A DNA stretch of 7,387 bases from Bacteroidales bacterium (GTDB lineage: Bacteria > Bacteroidota > Bacteroidia > Bacteroidales > JAAUTT01). The stretch is from NCBI GenBank assembly GCA_025350365.1, contig JANXXY010000407.1:1-7387 (forward strand), given 5' to 3'. Positions 4,554 to 7,387 of this stretch are shown piece by piece. Position 1 is the first letter of the stretch. Each line of letters starts with the position of its first letter. Made by a program: the position numbers and the translations under genes. The notes under the pieces are model-generated. The model had not been told where the DNA came from, did no database searches, and saw only the letters and a list, made by a program, of their open reading frames with translations.

Positions 4554-6611
4554 ATGCAGAAAGGTCAAATAGGAGTTAGCACAGAGAACATATTCCCGAT
4601 TATCAAAAAATTTCTTTATTCGGATCACGAGATATTTTTACGCGAACTTATTTCAAATAGTATTGATGCCACACAGAAGCTTAAAGCTCTTGCTTCGGTT
4701 GGTGAATTTAAAGGTGAGCTTGGCGATTTAACTATTCGCGTTAGTCTCGACAAAAAAAATAAGACCCTTACCATTTCCGATCGAGGTATTGGGATGACAG
4801 AGGAGGAGGTAGAAAAGTACATCAACCAGATTGCTTTTTCGAGTGCCGGAGAGTTTCTCGATAAATATAAAAATCAGCTAAGTTCAATCATAGGTCATTT
4901 TGGATTGGGCTTTTATTCGGCGTTTATGGTTTCCGAAAAGGTAGAAATTATCACCAAATCTCACAAAGATGGTTCAAAAGCTGTTAAGTGGAGCTGCGAT
5001 GGTAGCCCTGAATATAATCTGGAGGAAACAACTAAAGAGGATCGGGGAACCGATATCATTCTTTATATTGAAAAGGAATCGGATGAATTTTCAGAAGAAT
5101 CCCGCATTAGCGAATTGTTAAAGAAATATTGTCGTTTTCTTCCTGTGGATATTGCTTTTGGCAAGAAAAAGGAATGGAAAGACGGAAAAGACGTAGAGAC
5201 CGACGAGGATAATATCATTAATGACTCAAAACCTCTATGGACAAGGAAACCATCTGAACTGAAAGACGAAGATTATAAGAAGTTTTATCGCGATTTATAT
5301 CCGATGGCTGAGGAGCCAATGTTTTATATCCATCTGAATGTTGATTATCCTTTCAACCTTACCGGAATAATGTATTTTCCGAAGATTAAGAACAATATCG
5401 AAATTCAGAAAAATAAAATTCAACTCTATTGCAATCAGGTTTTTGTAACTGATTCAGTAGAAGGTATTGTTCCCGATTTTCTTACATTGCTTCATGGTGT
5501 AATTGATTCTCCCGATATTCCCCTGAATGTATCACGTAGCTATTTGCAGAGCGATTCGAACGTAAAAAAGATTTCGAGCCATATCACCAAAAAGGTGGCC
5601 GATCGTCTCGAAGAAATTTTTAAGAATGACCGTTCCGAATACGAGAAGAAATGGGATGGCCTTAAGATGTTTATTGTTTACGGTATGATTACCGAAGAAA
5701 AATTCTACGAACGTGCCGAGAAATTTGCTCTCTTAAAAAATACTGATGGTCTGTACTTCACATTTGAAGAATATCAAAAACTCATCAAAGAAAATCAGAC
5801 AGATAAAAATAAGTCGCTCATTTATCTTTATTCGACCAACCCTGTCGATCAGCATAGCTTTATTGAAACAGCCAAGGCTAAGGGGTATGATGTGTTGGTG
5901 CTTGACGGACAGTTGGATGCACACTTTATCAATCACCTCGAAAGCAAACTGAAAGATACCAGATTTACTCGTGTAGATGCTGATGTGGTTAATCGTTTGA
6001 TTGAGAAGGACGATCTTCCAACCACGAAACTGTCGGCAGATCAACAGGAAGATTTCCGCCCACTAGTAAAAGCATTGCTTCCCGAAAAGGCGAATTTCTT
6101 TGTTCAGTTTGAAGGTTTGTCGGTAACTGCACAGCCAATGATTATTACCCAAAGTGAATTTATGCGCCGTATGAAAGATATGTCGGCCATGGGTGGAGGC
6201 GGTGGAATGAATTTCTACGGAGAATTGCCTGATAGTTATAACCTTGTGGTTAATACAGACCATCCACTTATCAACCAGATTATCGATAAGAAGGACAAGG
6301 AGCTTGACGCTGAATTGAAAAAAATCAAAGAAGAATTAAAACCCTTAGAAACAGATCTTTCGGAAGTCGAAAAAGAGGTAAAAGGTAAGAAAGACGAAGA
6401 CATAAGCGTAGAACAAAAGGAACGCAAATCGTCGCTCGAAAAGAAAACTGAAGATATGAAAGCGAAACGCGAAGAGGTTTTGAAAGTCTACGGGAAAAAT
6501 CAGCCATTGGTAAAACAACTGGTCGATTTGGCGTTGTTGTCGAATAACCTACTTAAAGGCGAGGAACTTACCCGTTTTATAAAGAGAAGTGTTGAAATGA
6601 TGAATAAATAA
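4554..6611 (+). CDS. htpG: Hsp90-family molecular chaperone HtpG
   Basis: This 685-residue cytosolic ATP-dependent chaperone acts as a homodimer on partly folded client proteins. The N-terminal ATPase domain (about 1-215) has the GHKL signatures: HEIFLRELISNSIDA (25-39, with Glu31 and Asn35), SDRGIGM (75-81, Asp76 contacting adenine), lid GHFGLGF (114-120) and GTDI (165-168). The middle domain (about 225-490) carries Arg328 in LNVSRSYLQSD, the catalytic-loop arginine. The C-terminal dimerisation domain holds a Gly run (547-551), HPLINQIID (570-578) and PLVKQLVDLALL (651-662). Between the last two lies a Lys/Glu-rich coiled-coil (about 578-645) that largely explains why it is about 60 residues longer than E. 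coli HtpG (624). The frame is open to a TTG at 4494, but conserved MQKGQIGVSTENIF fixes the start. No CIRCE operator is visible upstream. It could be transcribed with the preceding genes or from a poorly matched promoter near 4505-4531. Confidence 0.98.
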   Translation: MQKGQIGVSTENIFPIIKKFLYSDHEIFLRELISNSIDATQKLKALASVGEFKGELGDLTIRVSLDKKNKTLTISDRGIGMTEEEVEKYINQIAFSSAGEFLDKYKNQLSSIIGHFGLGFYSAFMVSEKVEIITKSHKDGSKAVKWSCDGSPEYNLEETTKEDRGTDIILYIEKESDEFSEESRISELLKKYCRFLPVDIAFGKKKEWKDGKDVETDEDNIINDSKPLWTRKPSELKDEDYKKFYRDLYPMAEEPMFYIHLNVDYPFNLTGIMYFPKIKNNIEIQKNKIQLYCNQVFVTDSVEGIVPDFLTLLHGVIDSPDIPLNVSRSYLQSDSNVKKISSHITKKVADRLEEIFKNDRSEYEKKWDGLKMFIVYGMITEEKFYERAEKFALLKNTDGLYFTFEEYQKLIKENQTDKNKSLIYLYSTNPVDQHSFIETAKAKGYDVLVLDGQLDAHFINHLESKLKDTRFTRVDADVVNRLIEKDDLPTTKLSADQQEDFRPLVKALLPEKANFFVQFEGLSVTAQPMIITQSEFMRRMKDMSAMGGGGGMNFYGELPDSYNLVVNTDHPLINQIIDKKDKELDAELKKIKEELKPLETDLSEVEKEVKGKKDEDISVEQKERKSSLEKKTEDMKAKREEVLKVYGKNQPLVKQLVDLALLSNNLLKGEELTRFIKRSVEMMNK

Positions 6612-6620
6612 ATATATAAG

Positions 6621-6649
6621 ACCTGCCAAGTTTTAAAAACCTGGCAGGT
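6621..6649. terminator. Hairpin between convergent htpG and thioredoxin genes, probably bidirectional
   Basis: ACCTGCCA (6621-6628) pairs with TGGCAGGT (6642-6649), and after one mismatch the inner GTTTT/AAAAC can extend the stem. It starts 10 bases after the htpG stop and lies just beyond the ancestral stop of the minus-strand gene (6657). T-rich tails are modest in both directions. AACCTGCCAGG-type hairpins are common between genes in Bacteroidota, so it may also be a dispersed intergenic repeat. Confidence 0.65.
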
Positions 6650-6656
6650 TTAAAAC

Positions 6657-7267
6657 TCAAGTTTTAGTACCCTTTTGTTTTATTCCACAACCTATCGCCT
6701 TTGTAAAGTCGGGCTTTGGTGTATTTCCTGCAAGCAATGCCTAGATGGCATTTGCAAGATAAGGGTTGGTAACTTTGGCAGGTCTTCATAATTATCATCG
6801 ATGGCGCCAATGTATCTCACAAAAATATCGTTGCCCTTTTTTTCGAGTAAAAACACATGTGGAGTTTTTTGAGCGCCATAGTTGCGTAAAACACTTTGGT
6901 CTTCGTCAGCTAAATACGGAAAAGTATACCCTTTTTCCTTTGCCCTCACAACCATTTGATCATACGAATCCTGCGGTTCCGCCACTCCATCATTTGAGCT
7001 TATAGCAACTACCGGATAACCCATGGTTTTAAAGTCTTTATCAATCCCGATAATCCTATCCTGGTAAGCTTTGGCATAAGGGCAATGATTACAAGTGAAA
7101 ATAACTACGAACCCTTTTGCTTTGGGAAAATCTTTTAAGGAAACATATTTCCCATCCACATTTTTAAGTTTAAAATCTGAGACTTTGTCTCCTCCTTTGT
7201 ATCCCTGCGAATATGTTGTAACAGATAAAAGCAAGGAAATTCCAACCAATAAAATAGCTCTTTTCAT
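6657..7267 (-). pseudogene. Exported thioredoxin-like (AhpC/TSA-type) protein, C-terminus frameshifted
   Basis: The ATG at 7265-7267 opens a 191-codon frame ending at 6692. Residues 1-21 are a signal peptide (MKRAILLVGISLLLSVTTYS plus Gln). A redoxin fold follows, with DFKLKNVDGKYVSLKDF (31-47), redox motif CNHC (Cys59, Cys62), VVAISSND (86-93) and cis-Pro136 in KTPHVFLL. Such proteins are periplasmic thiol oxidoreductases. After Lys165 the reading no longer looks like the family. Shifting frame by -1 at about 6773 restores a familiar ending: VTNPYLANAI, a TAG at 6741-6743, then ALLAGNTPKPDFTKAIGC and a TGA at 6657-6659. So two lesions are present, a probable one-base deletion (AAG-GTT reduced to AAGTT) and a nonsense codon, explicable as GAG to TAG. 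The catalytic part is intact and might still be made with a foreign 26-residue tail (frame open 6692-7267), but the final helix and conserved Gly-Cys end are lost. Sequencing error cannot be excluded, though two separate errors are less likely. Confidence 0.8.
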
Positions 7268-7387
7268 GGTGCTTTAATTTTAGAGTTAATAATTGAATCC
7301 AATTCCCCAAATTCAAAAGGATGCTCATAAGATTCCCTGAACCCAAGCCCATATATCAAACTGAATGGTATGGCACCTTCCCATTTA
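7264..7387 (-). CDS. C-terminal end of a thioredoxin/TlpA-like protein, start outside window
   Basis: The last 40 codons of a minus-strand gene enter from the right edge and stop at TGA (7264-7266). The translation begins KWEGAIPFSLIY and continues SYEHPFEFGELDSIINSKIK. The WxGAIPxxLIY pattern, with a cis-proline strand, followed by a charged C-terminal helix is how TlpA/ResA-type thioredoxin domains end in Bacteroidota; this is inferred from a short fragment, and the CxxC would lie outside the window. Its stop overlaps the start of the next gene as ATGA, so the two are translationally coupled and form an operon of thiol-redox proteins reading toward htpG. Confidence 0.65.
   Translation of the reverse strand, partial: KWEGAIPFSLIYGLGFRESYEHPFEFGELDSIINSKIKAP

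Overview
The window is a stretch of core chromosome from a low-GC member of the Bacteroidota. The evidence is the signal peptides ending in Ala-Gln or Ser-Gln, the near absence of Shine-Dalgarno sequences, several matches to the Bacteroidota promoter box TAnnTTTG, an orphan-type LytTR response regulator, and an HtpG carrying a charged coiled-coil near its C-terminus. The genus cannot be fixed from the sequence alone. A marine or environmental Bacteroidia or Flavobacteriia relative would fit.

Layout from left to right. Positions 1-756 (minus) hold the N-terminal 252 residues of a secreted YncE/YVTN-type beta-propeller protein that runs off the left edge. Positions 757-1339 have no recognisable gene. 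The part next to the propeller gene is about 20% GC, then a block from about 880 to 1250 rises to about 45% GC and carries inverted repeats and decayed-looking open frames that I cannot assign. A tRNA-Ser(UGA) gene follows on the minus strand (1340-1429), with an encoded CCA, a perfect -7 box almost touching its 5' end and a strong terminator. Next, on the plus strand, come an HU-type nucleoid protein (1664-1936) with its own promoter and terminator, and a TrmH-like tRNA 2'-O-methyltransferase (1995-2672) starting just after that terminator.

A second plus-strand group is a LytTR response regulator (2833-3537) followed closely by a secreted conserved protein of unknown function (3567-4472), then the chaperone gene htpG (4554-6611). 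A GC-rich hairpin at 6621-6649 separates htpG from a convergent minus-strand pair of thioredoxin-fold proteins. The upstream member is only a 40-residue C-terminal piece (7264-7387). It overlaps by ATGA the start of a second, exported CxxC thioredoxin-like gene (6657-7267). The second gene is broken: a one-base frameshift near 6773 and an in-frame TAG at 6741-6743 interrupt its otherwise recognisable C-terminus.

Most of the window is housekeeping: translation (tRNA-Ser, TrmH), nucleoid structure (HU), protein folding (HtpG) and envelope redox. I see no CRISPR array, intact mobile element or clearly new defence system. The items most worth a second look are the unexplained intergenic block at 880-1250, the regulator plus secreted-protein pair, and the doubly damaged thioredoxin gene.
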